A stretch of DNA of 64,000 nt from Ewingella sp. CoE-038-23 (GTDB taxonomy: Bacteria > Pseudomonadota > Gammaproteobacteria > Enterobacterales > Enterobacteriaceae), in contig NZ_JAZHOH010000001.1 of the NCBI RefSeq assembly GCF_040419245.1, positions 4,154,001 through 4,218,000 of the forward strand. The letters are read 5' to 3'. Each line of letters begins with the position of its first letter. Positions within the stretch are counted from its first letter, which is position 1. The position numbers and the translations under genes are program-made. A model generated the notes under the pieces. That model was not told the DNA's origin, searched no databases, and saw nothing but the letters and a program-made list of their open reading frames with translations. This document shows, in pieces, positions 18,286-26,470 of the stretch.

Positions 18286-18575
18286 TGAAACGGCACGGTG
18301 TTGAAACCAGTAGGCCGCGTTCAGAAGTGACGCCGAGCAAGAGGTGGAAAACCGCGTGGTTTTTTACGCGGGTTGTAATCCCGCAGCGAGGGAACCGCCT
18401 AAGCGGCGGCTCTTCGCGGCTGTCACAAAGGTGCCTGAAACATGTCCATTCCAACCCTGCGCAGCCTCGGTCTTCCAACAGCGAAAACGCAGGATTCCAA
18501 AGGGTTTCGTTTAAAACCCTTTGGGCCAGTGTGGGCGGCGAGCCCACGGTCTTGACCTTAAAAGCGTCCGGCTCG
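18286..18575 (+). repeat. Structured intergenic repeat, copy B
   Basis: Second copy, plus strand, in inverted orientation to copy A; its head at 18286-18300 is the exact complement of 18205-18219. It shares TGACGCCGAG, ACCGCCTAAGCGGCGGC and CCAACCCTGCGCAGCCTCG with copies A and D. The distal hairpin is at 18497-18524 with an 11-bp stem, and the tail has one GTGGGC..GCCCAC hairpin. It ends one base before the argD stop codon, so A plus B fill the complete convergent yhfK/argD gap. Confidence 0.85.
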
Positions 18576-18576
18576 C

Positions 18577-19794
<1,218 letters not shown>

Positions 19795-19875
19795 TTACAT
19801 CCCCTTCAAGACGTTGCCCGATATCACTTGTTGCGTATCAGCATGATGCAAAGAGATTCACAGCCGCACAGCATG

Positions 19876-19910
19876 TGAAAATATAATCATAAAATATGCA
19901 TAATAAATCA
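19876..19910 (-). promoter_or_regulatory. Tandem ARG boxes (ArgR operator) upstream of argD
   Basis: Read on the minus strand, TGATTTATTATGCA (19897-19910) and TGATTATATTTTCA (19876-19889) match the ArgR core TGAATAATTATTCA at 11 and 10 of 14 positions. They are exactly 21 bp apart, the box-to-box period of known ArgR operators. The pair lies between pabA and argD, so it should repress argD in the presence of arginine. Confidence 0.8.
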
Positions 19911-19971
19911 CCCACAAGCAAACGGAAATCTGCTCTGGCGGATAAGAAATTGTCTCGGGGAAGTTAAGCTA

Positions 19972-20547
19972 TTAAATCTTAAGAAAATTATCCAACAGCT
20001 GGTGGCCCTGTTCGCTGAGGATGCTTTCGGGATGGAACTGCACACCGTGCAACGGAAGCTGCTTATGGGCGATGCCCATGATCTCATCGGGATGACCATC
20101 GCGCTCGGTCCACGCCGTCAGGGTAAAACAGTCCGGCAGGCTTTCAGGGGTAACAATAAGTGAGTGATAGCGGGTGACGGTCAGCGGGTTGTTCAAACCC
20201 CGAAAAACGCTTTCGCCGCTGTGGCGAATAGGCGAAGTTTTGCCGTGTACCGCCTTTCGGGCACGCACCACGCGGCCACCAAAGGCCTGCGCCATAGCCT
20301 GATGCCCAAGGCAGACGCCCAGAATCGGCAGCTTTTGGGCAAAATGGGTGATGGCGGCGAGGGAGATGCCCGCGTCGTCCGGGGTACAAGGGCCTGGCGA
20401 GATAACCAAGTGGGAAGGAGCCAACTGCTCAATGTCTGTCAGGCTGAGTTGATCGTTACGCTTAACTAAAACGTCGGCACCCAGCTCGCAAAAATATTGA
20501 TACAGGTTGTAGGTAAAGGAGTCGTAGTTGTCGATGAGCAGCAGCAT
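19972..20547 (-). CDS. pabA: Aminodeoxychorismate synthase glutaminase subunit PabA
   Basis: A 191-residue class I glutamine amidotransferase. The nucleophile is in [15 protein letters not shown] and the His/Glu pair in GVQFHPESI, with the oxyanion strand [10 protein letters not shown]. It supplies ammonia to PabB for 4-amino-4-deoxychorismate and folate synthesis. E. coli PabA is 187 residues. The gene is upstream of argD as in E. coli; fic, which normally follows on the other side, is displaced by the microcin cluster. Confidence 0.95.
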   Translation of the reverse strand: MLLLIDNYDSFTYNLYQYFCELGADVLVKRNDQLSLTDIEQLAPSHLVISPGPCTPDDAGISLAAITHFAQKLPILGVCLGHQAMAQAFGGRVVRARKAVHGKTSPIRHSGESVFRGLNNPLTVTRYHSLIVTPESLPDCFTLTAWTERDGHPDEIMGIAHKQLPLHGVQFHPESILSEQGHQLLDNFLKI

Positions 20548-20722
20548 GTCAGAGGTATCCCACTGATAAGTAGAAACATTCAGCTTTATCTACACTCAGA
20601 TATCTACAGCAATCCACGCAATTCATTTTCGACCTGGCTTTTACCTAAATAAGTGCGGGCATTCTTGCACAAGCAGAAGGTATTGTGAAACCAGCCAGGC
20701 CGCTTCGCGTCAGATTATTCGA

Positions 20723-22840
20723 CTAGGGCGCAGGAATGGCTCCCCCCAAGGTGATCACTCGATTGGCGGAAGCAATCGTCGATGGCCGGTGCGCCACGAT
20801 AATGCGAGTGATCTGCAACTGGGAAATCGACTTATTAATGATCTCTTCGTTGTCCAAATCAAGATGGCTGGTCGCTTCATCCATAAAGATGATATTCGGC
20901 TTGCGATACAGTGCGCGGGCAATTAACAGCCTCTGCTTCTGCCCGCCCGACAGCCCGCTGCCCAGCTCGCCAATCAACGTCTCATAGCCCATCGACATCT
21001 GCATAATTTCATTATGAATGTTGCAATATACCGCGCAAGCCAGCATCAGTTCACGGTCCGGCTCCACATCAAAACTGACGATATTGTCGGCAATGGAGCC
21101 GGAAAACAGCTTATCTTCCTGTAACACGCAGGAAATGCTTTCCCGGTAGTTGTTCACGCCAATCTTATTAATGTCGAGGCCATCGGCCAGCACCGTCCCC
21201 TGACTTGGAGGCAATAAGCCGGTCATCACCTTCAGCAAGGTGGTTTTACCTACCCCCGATGGCCCGACAATCGCCACGCTATCGCCGGGTTCAATGTTGA
21301 AACTCAACTCATTGAATACCGGGCGAGATAAATCGTCATACTGAAAACCGAGCCCTTTAACTTCAAAAGAGATGGGCTTGTTTGGCGGGAAGACCTGACG
21401 CGCCGGCGCCTCTTGCTCAGCCTCAGTAAAGACAATGTCGGAGATCCTGTCGTTATGTAGCGATAACATGCGCAGCTGTAGGAACAGGTCAATAAGGTTG
21501 GAAGCGCGGCCGGAGAACTGCCCACGGTAGGCATTGAACGCCATAAACATCCCCAACGTCATGGCATTATCCACCACCATCGCGGCACCGAGCCAGAGAA
21601 TAGCCACCTGATCAATGGCGGTAATAAAGGTATTAATACCGCCAAACAGCATGGTGAATCGGTTGAGGCGGATGCCGGTATTGGTAGCATCAATATTCAG
21701 ATTCAGCCAAAAACGCGAACGTTTGTGGTTCAGCCCCAGCGCCTTAATGGTGGCCACCCCGTAGAGGGTTTCCATAAAGTGGGAACCCGCCTTGGCATCT
21801 TTAACAATTTTCTCTTCCGACAGTCGACGGTAAAAATCATACGTTGCCAGACGCATGATGGCGTAAAGGGCGGTGAAGCCAACCACCACCCAACATAGCC
21901 AGCCGCCGTAGGCCACCATCATCCCAATCAGGCCAATAGTCATGATGCCATCAATCACCCCACCGATAATGCTGTTGGTGAAAGTGCTGCGGATGGTATC
22001 TAGCGAGCTAAAGCGTGACTGAATATCGCCAAGATGGCGCTTCTCAAAGAAAGAGAGTGGCAGGCGAATCAGGTGATCGAAGAAGGAGTTTTTCCATTGC
22101 ACATCAATCAGCGAGCCGATAACCAGCGACACCCAGCCGCGCAGCATGCTAACAAAGGAGCTAAAAATAATGGCCGTGAGCAAGCCGATACAGATAACCG
22201 AAAGCAGGCCGAGGTCCTTGGCCTGAATCACATGGTCCATTACTAGCTGCGTGCCCACTGGCGTCAGCAGGTTGATGGCTTCAATCACAATTGAGAGGAA
22301 GAATATCTTGGTTAACGCGCCCTTCAAACCGACGACGCTTCTTGCTAAATCCAGCAGCTTGACGCGGGTTTTCAGCGTCTCTTTTTGAAACTTACTGTCG
22401 GGCCACAATTCCAGGGCTACGCCGGTAAAATGCTTAGACATATCCTGATGGGAGATAACCCGCTTACCAAAAGCCGGGTCGTGAACCACATAGCCAGAGC
22501 GTTTCACTGCCACCAATACCACGAAGTGATTCATATCCCAGTGCAATATGCATGGCAGTTTAAGCTGTTTAATTTCATCCATATCAAGCGCCAGCGAGCG
22601 GCTTTTTAAATTCACCGCCGTGGCTGACTGGACAATCGCATTTAAGGTCGCACCCTGGCTGGAAACTGAAAATTTCTGGCGGAAATTAAACATGTCGATA
22701 TTCAGGCCATAATAGCCGCAAACCATCGCCAGACAGGCCAAACCGCATTCCGACATTTCTGTTTGCAGAATATGCGGAACCTTTCTTTTCATCCCAAAGT
22801 TCAGCTTTTGGATGATGTAGTTAAATGTATTATTTTTCAT
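20723..22840 (-). CDS. C39-peptidase ABC exporter of the microcin cluster (CvaB/MchF-like)
   Basis: A 705-residue bacteriocin exporter with three parts: an N-terminal C39 peptidase that removes double-glycine leaders, a six-helix membrane domain (about residues 165-430) and an ATPase. The peptidase triad is visible as Cys32 in SECGLACL, His105 in WDMNHFVVL and Asp121 in VHDPAFG. ATPase motifs are GPSGVGKTT, LSGGQKQR, IFMDEATSHLD and the His in IIVAHRPS. The ATG at 22840 is chosen over a TTG one codon earlier. It overlaps the HlyD-family gene by 11 bp. With that adaptor and an unlinked TolC-type channel it would cut and export the two small precursors encoded upstream. Confidence 0.95.
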   Translation of the reverse strand: MKNNTFNYIIQKLNFGMKRKVPHILQTEMSECGLACLAMVCGYYGLNIDMFNFRQKFSVSSQGATLNAIVQSATAVNLKSRSLALDMDEIKQLKLPCILHWDMNHFVVLVAVKRSGYVVHDPAFGKRVISHQDMSKHFTGVALELWPDSKFQKETLKTRVKLLDLARSVVGLKGALTKIFFLSIVIEAINLLTPVGTQLVMDHVIQAKDLGLLSVICIGLLTAIIFSSFVSMLRGWVSLVIGSLIDVQWKNSFFDHLIRLPLSFFEKRHLGDIQSRFSSLDTIRSTFTNSIIGGVIDGIMTIGLIGMMVAYGGWLCWVVVGFTALYAIMRLATYDFYRRLSEEKIVKDAKAGSHFMETLYGVATIKALGLNHKRSRFWLNLNIDATNTGIRLNRFTMLFGGINTFITAIDQVAILWLGAAMVVDNAMTLGMFMAFNAYRGQFSGRASNLIDLFLQLRMLSLHNDRISDIVFTEAEQEAPARQVFPPNKPISFEVKGLGFQYDDLSRPVFNELSFNIEPGDSVAIVGPSGVGKTTLLKVMTGLLPPSQGTVLADGLDINKIGVNNYRESISCVLQEDKLFSGSIADNIVSFDVEPDRELMLACAVYCNIHNEIMQMSMGYETLIGELGSGLSGGQKQRLLIARALYRKPNIIFMDEATSHLDLDNEEIINKSISQLQITRIIVAHRPSTIASANRVITLGGAIPAP

Positions 22841-24125
22841 CAACTGGGCCAGTTACGCTGTCTTTAATATTATAGAAAGGGGTGAACATCCACTGATATA
22901 AAGGCCGTTTTTCGAGGAAGACAATCGCTCTGGCTTTTAAACCATGGGATAAATACATCATCTTGCCTTTATCGCTAAAATCGGTTCTATTGATGGAAAC
23001 CAAAACTTTATAATAATTATCCGTCAGCTCCCCTTTGGGGTCCGTCAATGCAGTACTGTATTGACCCAACTCCTGTTTGGATGCGGGCAATTTAGAAATA
23101 AGATCAATGATGCCGGGGAACTGCCCAAATTTTTCTGATGGAAATGCGTCATAGCGGATATTAATTCCGTCACCAGTTTTAATATAAGGCAGACTGCTGC
23201 TTGGCAACCAAAGGAGAAGATAATATTTAATATCTTTAACCGGCATTATTTGCGCCAGACTGTTACCTGAACTGACCATTTGCCCGGTCGTCACGCTTAG
23301 CGATTCCACGATGCCCGCTGATTTTGCACTGACAATCACGCTTTCGCCGGCATCAGATTCAATCATCTTTCGGCGCAGATCGTTTAATTGAAATTCGTTT
23401 TGCGAAATTTGGTTATCAATGTCAGCTATCTGCGTTAACAGGTCGCTCTCTATTTTAGCCACTTGCAGCTCTTCCTGAATTGCCTGACTGTTTAAATTTT
23501 GATAAGTGCTTTGCTGCTGGTAAAACTGACTGCGGTGGTTATTAAGTTGATCTTTATTGATTAAACCGCGAGTCAAATATTCTTCATAACTTTTCAGACC
23601 TTGACGCATGTTTTCTACGCCCCGGCGCGAGCTTTCGACTAATCTGCGGGTTTCTTTATTAGATTCGGTATATTTTTTCAGCTGGCTCTTTAAGTTCTCA
23701 GCGGTAACATGCCGGTTTTGCTTCAAATGCGCAGTAATTGCTTCAAGATTAACGACCTGTTTTTCAAGAGCAATTTTAGTTTCAGCGCTAACATTGCCTG
23801 ATGAGGTGGTATGAGAGAGATCAATGGCGTAGATAGGGTCGCCTTTTTTGATTTCATCTCCCACTTTGACATAAGTCTTGGTGATGTATCCCTGTTGTGG
23901 CGCATAAATATTGACGGAATGGGGCAGCGTGATCACTTCACCACTGACATCGATTCTTCGTGAATACTCACAAAAATAGAGAAATCCGCAAATAAAAATG
24001 ATAAATGCTAATGCAATAAGACTGATTAACCATGGAGAGGCCCCTGCGAGCAACAAGGCTTTACCTTCCCATTGCTGCTTCTTATTTTCTAAGGCTTCTT
24101 GTCGGAAGATTCCTTTCCTGTTCAT
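22830..24125 (-). CDS. HlyD-family membrane fusion protein of the microcin cluster (CvaA/MchE-like)
   Basis: A 431-residue periplasmic adaptor. One N-terminal transmembrane segment lies at about residues 31-52 (LISLIALAFIIFICGFL), followed by a lipoyl-like half (YAPQQGYITKTYVKVGDEIKKGDPI), a long coiled-coil hairpin (about 120-260) and the second lipoyl half (VSAKSAGIVESLSVTTGQMVSSG). This is the type I secretion adaptor that joins the C39 exporter to the outer-membrane channel. Base composition is clearly more AT-rich than the flanking chromosomal genes, consistent with acquisition. Its start codon is overlapped by the relic small ORF described separately. Confidence 0.93.
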   Translation of the reverse strand: MNRKGIFRQEALENKKQQWEGKALLLAGASPWLISLIALAFIIFICGFLYFCEYSRRIDVSGEVITLPHSVNIYAPQQGYITKTYVKVGDEIKKGDPIYAIDLSHTTSSGNVSAETKIALEKQVVNLEAITAHLKQNRHVTAENLKSQLKKYTESNKETRRLVESSRRGVENMRQGLKSYEEYLTRGLINKDQLNNHRSQFYQQQSTYQNLNSQAIQEELQVAKIESDLLTQIADIDNQISQNEFQLNDLRRKMIESDAGESVIVSAKSAGIVESLSVTTGQMVSSGNSLAQIMPVKDIKYYLLLWLPSSSLPYIKTGDGINIRYDAFPSEKFGQFPGIIDLISKLPASKQELGQYSTALTDPKGELTDNYYKVLVSINRTDFSDKGKMMYLSHGLKARAIVFLEKRPLYQWMFTPFYNIKDSVTGPVDEK

Positions 24126-24240
24126 TACATCCCTTAATGTCAGCGCAAAAATGCATCCATGTATTCTTCTGTAATAGCCATACTGCCGCGATGATAGTCA
24201 TCCCAGCACTAAGTCAATAATTTTTACTACTAATCTTCAT
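24082..24240 (-). pseudogene. TGA-interrupted small ORF with a microcin-type ribosome-binding module
   Basis: From ATG at 24240, a 53-codon frame reads MKISSKNY, then an in-frame TGA, then LSAGMTIIAAVWLLQKN and on to a TAA at 24082, overlapping the hlyD-type start. The 19 bases TCATATAATATCCTTATTA (plus strand) at its start are identical to those at the first microcin gene start. The second part alone could start at ATG 24201 (39 residues, one hydrophobic stretch). It may be a broken immunity or leader gene, a translated eight-residue leader, or chance. I see no close resemblance to a known immunity protein. Confidence 0.4.
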
Positions 24241-24546
24241 ATAATATCCTTATTAAATTTTGATTTTGTTAGGTCAAAATCCTTGACCCACACAGTAGAC
24301 TGCGTGAGTAATAATAGACATTATTCATCCCGAGTAAATTGGCTGTTCTGACATAAGTATTTTCTTAGATCTTAACAACACAACATATCCAGAACAGGCC
24401 ACTTTAGTGACATTTCGTTAACATTTAATCGTTTCTAATCATTAACTCTCTGCATCTACAGCCTAAATCAGCGCCTTCGCACGGCAAGTGAATGGGGGTA
24501 TGAAAAACTTAACTCTGCCATCACTTTCATTTAAGAAACTTCGGAT

Positions 24547-24574
24547 AATACCGTGGTGAAGTCACCACGGTATT
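24547..24574 (-). terminator. Stem-loop between the microcin genes and the export genes
   Basis: A perfect 12-bp stem (AATACCGTGGTG / CACCACGGTATT) with a four-base loop AAGT, 75 bp beyond the second precursor gene. There is no strong U-run on either side, so it may be a weak terminator or attenuator or an mRNA-stabilising hairpin. Such a structure could give higher expression of precursors than of exporters. Confidence 0.55.
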
Positions 24575-24648
24575 AATTCAATCATTCTCACGGTGAACAG
24601 CCATTATTCTAATATGCATTGTGAAAATAATTGACTTTACTGCCTAGA

Positions 24649-24885
24649 TTATGAACGCGCTTCGGCGATTGCGCCAGAAAGTGCACCTAGAACTGTCGAT
24701 GCTGAAACAATCAATCGGTTTAATTCTGCCTGCTCTTCGTTTTTAGGAATATGCGATTCACCCCGCATCTTGCTAATTAAAATTCCAGACAAAAAACCTG
24801 ACATTAAACCAACGCCAGCACCAGCCCAAAGACCCCAACCAGCACCAGATACTGCATTCATTTCTACGACAGATAACTCTTTCAT
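24649..24885 (-). CDS. Class II microcin-like precursor peptide 2
   Basis: A 78-residue precursor. The first 15-16 residues, MKELSVVEMNAVSGAG, match double-glycine leaders of class II microcins (compare the leaders of microcins V and L: conserved Leu4, Glu8-Met9, Val12-Ser13-Gly14), with predicted cleavage after Gly14-Ala15. The mature part of about 63 residues starts GWGLWAGAGVG, is rich in Gly/Ala with G-x-x-x-G spacing, has a charged centre (RGESHIPKNEEQAELNR) and ends LGALSGAIAEARS. No cysteines. GGAAATTAT precedes the ATG. It is paralogous to the gene 39 bp upstream and lies in the same orientation as the exporter genes. Confidence 0.88.
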   Translation of the reverse strand: MKELSVVEMNAVSGAGWGLWAGAGVGLMSGFLSGILISKMRGESHIPKNEEQAELNRLIVSASTVLGALSGAIAEARS

Positions 24886-24924
24886 ATAATTTCCTTATTA
24901 ATTTTATTGAGTCAGTGATTGCTA

Positions 24925-25158
24925 TTAACGCGCTTCGGCGATTGCGCCAGAAAGTGCGCCCAATAGAGTAGAAGCAGCAATAAGATGCTGATTGAGTTCA
25001 TTTTTTTCTGGAGTTACATCATGAAACGTTTCTTTATTCAAGATCATAAGGCTATAGGTCGCAACAATCCCAGCCAAAGCCCCAACCCCTGCCCCCGCCC
25101 AAAAACCCCAGCCAGCACCCGATACTGCATTCATTTCTATAACAGATAACTCTTTCAT
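24925..25158 (-). CDS. Class II microcin-like precursor peptide 1
   Basis: A 77-residue precursor with leader MKELSVIEMNAVSGAG, identical to its neighbour except Ile7. The predicted mature peptide of about 62 residues starts GWGFWAGAGVGALAG and ends LGALSGAIAEAR; the middle (ILNKETFHDVTPEKNELNQ) diverges from peptide 2. The two genes keep near-identical DNA at both ends and differ inside, the pattern of a tandem duplication under selection for leader and C terminus. AAGGA precedes the ATG by six bases. It is the first gene of the cluster in the direction of transcription, so its promoter should lie within about 25160-25300. Confidence 0.88.
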   Translation of the reverse strand: MKELSVIEMNAVSGAGWGFWAGAGVGALAGIVATYSLMILNKETFHDVTPEKNELNQHLIAASTLLGALSGAIAEAR

Positions 25159-25573
25159 ATAATATCCTTATTATTTTTCGATCATAAATATTCATCGAAG
25201 TTTTATATAAATTATCATCTATAGTACATAATAGTGATAATCCCTGATGGCATTCATCATTTATAAGCAATGCAAATGCTCTGCTAAATTAGCAATAATA
25301 ACGAAGCGTTTGCCACCGACATGAGACTAACAGAACAACTTTTCAGGAGTAAACTCATTTAAAAAAAAGCTCATTCTGTCTTATATATATCTAAGAAACC
25401 CACTAGACATTAATGAAAATAATTTCGATCAATACAGCGCAACTTATTTATAATTAAAAATTTAATATAAACAGCCGTTTAGTTTTCTGGTCAGTAAATA
25501 AAGTGGAAGAAGCTATCAGCGAGGGGGGCTTTCCCGGCCCTGACTTCAGAACCGGGTGAGAAGAAGGCAGATT
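25159..25573. promoter_or_regulatory. AT-rich upstream region of the microcin genes
   Basis: A 415-bp AT-rich interval between the first precursor gene and the 3' end of fic. It must carry the microcin promoter. Stretches such as GATTATCACTATTATGTACTATAGATGATAAT (spread over about 25208-25242) contain several GATAAT-like words, which could reflect Fur control as in other microcins, but no full Fur box is present. No immunity-like ORF with a ribosome-binding site was found on either strand. Confidence 0.45.
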
Positions 25574-26176
25574 TTACTTAGTGTCTTCTATTTCAAGGAC
25601 AGCCTGTTTAAAGAGGGCAGTGAGCGGCTTTTCATCACCAAATACCGCCTTTTTATTGGCGTCTAACCAGCTTTCACGGTCGATATTTTTCCAATCAACG
25701 TCGTAACCAGCGTGAATAATCAGTTGCTCGAAGAAGATGCGTTGCGCCCGTCCATTGCCGTCGCGGAACGGATGCAGCAGATTGATACCCGTATAGTAAT
25801 GAGCCAATTTCTTGCAGAAATCTTTGTGAGGAAGATCAACCAGATAACCCTCATCTTCCAGCTCCTGCATCAGCGCATTGCCCTCTTTCTCGATATAGGC
25901 GAAGTGGCAGAAAGGCGTGTCTTCTTTGTAGATATCCATTTCACGAAATTTACCAGCCCAAGGATAAATGTCCTGAAACAGCGTTTGGTGAATGGCGCAA
26001 AGGTGCGGCAAGCCCATCTCGGGTTGCCCAAGGGAGATAGTGGCAGCCCGCAGCGCGGTAAAGGCCATTTCCGCCTGCGCTAATCGATTCGCCTCGTGAA
26101 TACCTAGTTTATTTTCTAGCACCTGGATACCGGGATAGAGATAGGGATCGACGCCTGCATTCAGCTTATCGTTCAT
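25574..26176 (-). CDS. fic: Fic-domain AMP transferase (toxin-like)
   Basis: A 200-residue Fic protein with the complete catalytic motif HPFRDGNGRAQR at residues 135-146, including the catalytic His135, the acidic Asp139 for Mg2+ and the GNGR anion loop. As I recall it, E. coli K-12 Fic has degenerate residues here, so this one should be catalytically competent. It would transfer AMP from ATP to a target hydroxyl. The start overlaps the antitoxin gene yhfG by 11 bp, the class I Fic toxin-antitoxin order. Its other side now borders the microcin cluster instead of pabA. Confidence 0.93.
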   Translation of the reverse strand: MNDKLNAGVDPYLYPGIQVLENKLGIHEANRLAQAEMAFTALRAATISLGQPEMGLPHLCAIHQTLFQDIYPWAGKFREMDIYKEDTPFCHFAYIEKEGNALMQELEDEGYLVDLPHKDFCKKLAHYYTGINLLHPFRDGNGRAQRIFFEQLIIHAGYDVDWKNIDRESWLDANKKAVFGDEKPLTALFKQAVLEIEDTK

Positions 26177-26336
26177 AGTGCCCCCTTAAGTCATCCAGTC
26201 GCTGGGCAACTTGCTCTGGGGTGAGGTTCACAAGCTCGATGTGCAAACCATCCAACAGTGAACTGGCTTGGAAATTGCGATTTTGGCGCTCTTTGAACAA
26301 CTTCTCTTTCTGTTTCGCGGTCAGCTTGGTACTCAT
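26166..26336 (-). CDS. yhfG: YhfG, antitoxin of the Fic pair
   Basis: A 56-residue protein, MSTKLTAKQKEKLFKERQ onward, ending DDLRGHYER, colinear with E. coli YhfG (55 residues). Class I Fic antitoxins carry an inhibitory S/T-x-x-x-E-G/N helix; here it reads Ser25-SLL-Asp29-Gly30, so the inhibitory Glu is an Asp. The stop lies inside the start of fic (11-bp overlap), giving coupled translation with antitoxin first. Too short to appear in many gene calls but clearly real by similarity and context. Confidence 0.9.
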   Translation of the reverse strand: MSTKLTAKQKEKLFKERQNRNFQASSLLDGLHIELVNLTPEQVAQRLDDLRGHYER

Positions 26337-26406
26337 CTCGGACTCCTTAGCGTGGGTACGCTCGCTAGCGTATTTCTGAGGTAAGTATAGTCAGGGAAAG
26401 TGAGGG

Positions 26407-26437
26407 CAAAAAAAATGCCCGGCATTTGCAGGGCATT
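26407..26437 (-). terminator. Intrinsic terminator downstream of yjgR
   Basis: On the minus strand the stem AATGCCC/GGGCATT is followed by a run of eight T residues, 34 bp beyond the yjgR stop codon. Confidence 0.85.
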
Positions 26438-26470
26438 CTTAGAAAACGGCGGGATAGGGCTTACTTTGCG

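Noticed and set aside
18254..18547. Minus-strand open frame across repeat copy B (RGCAGLEWTCF)
   Set aside because: Such frames arise from the structured repeat; hairpin covariation argues for selection on nucleic-acid structure, not protein.
20633..20699. Terminator downstream of the microcin exporter gene
   Set aside because: CCTGGCT/AGCCAGG arms are present but separated by more than 50 bases and lack a T-run, so it was not called.
25201..25245. Possible Fur box upstream of the microcin genes
   Set aside because: Several GATAAT-like words are present but no arrangement close to the 19-bp consensus; in AT-rich DNA this is expected by chance.
25052..25270. 72-residue minus-strand frame overlapping the first microcin gene as a possible immunity protein
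   Set aside because: It lies mostly out of frame over the microcin leader, lacks a ribosome-binding site, and its C-terminal Gly/Trp-rich part is a frame-shifted reading of the mature peptide.
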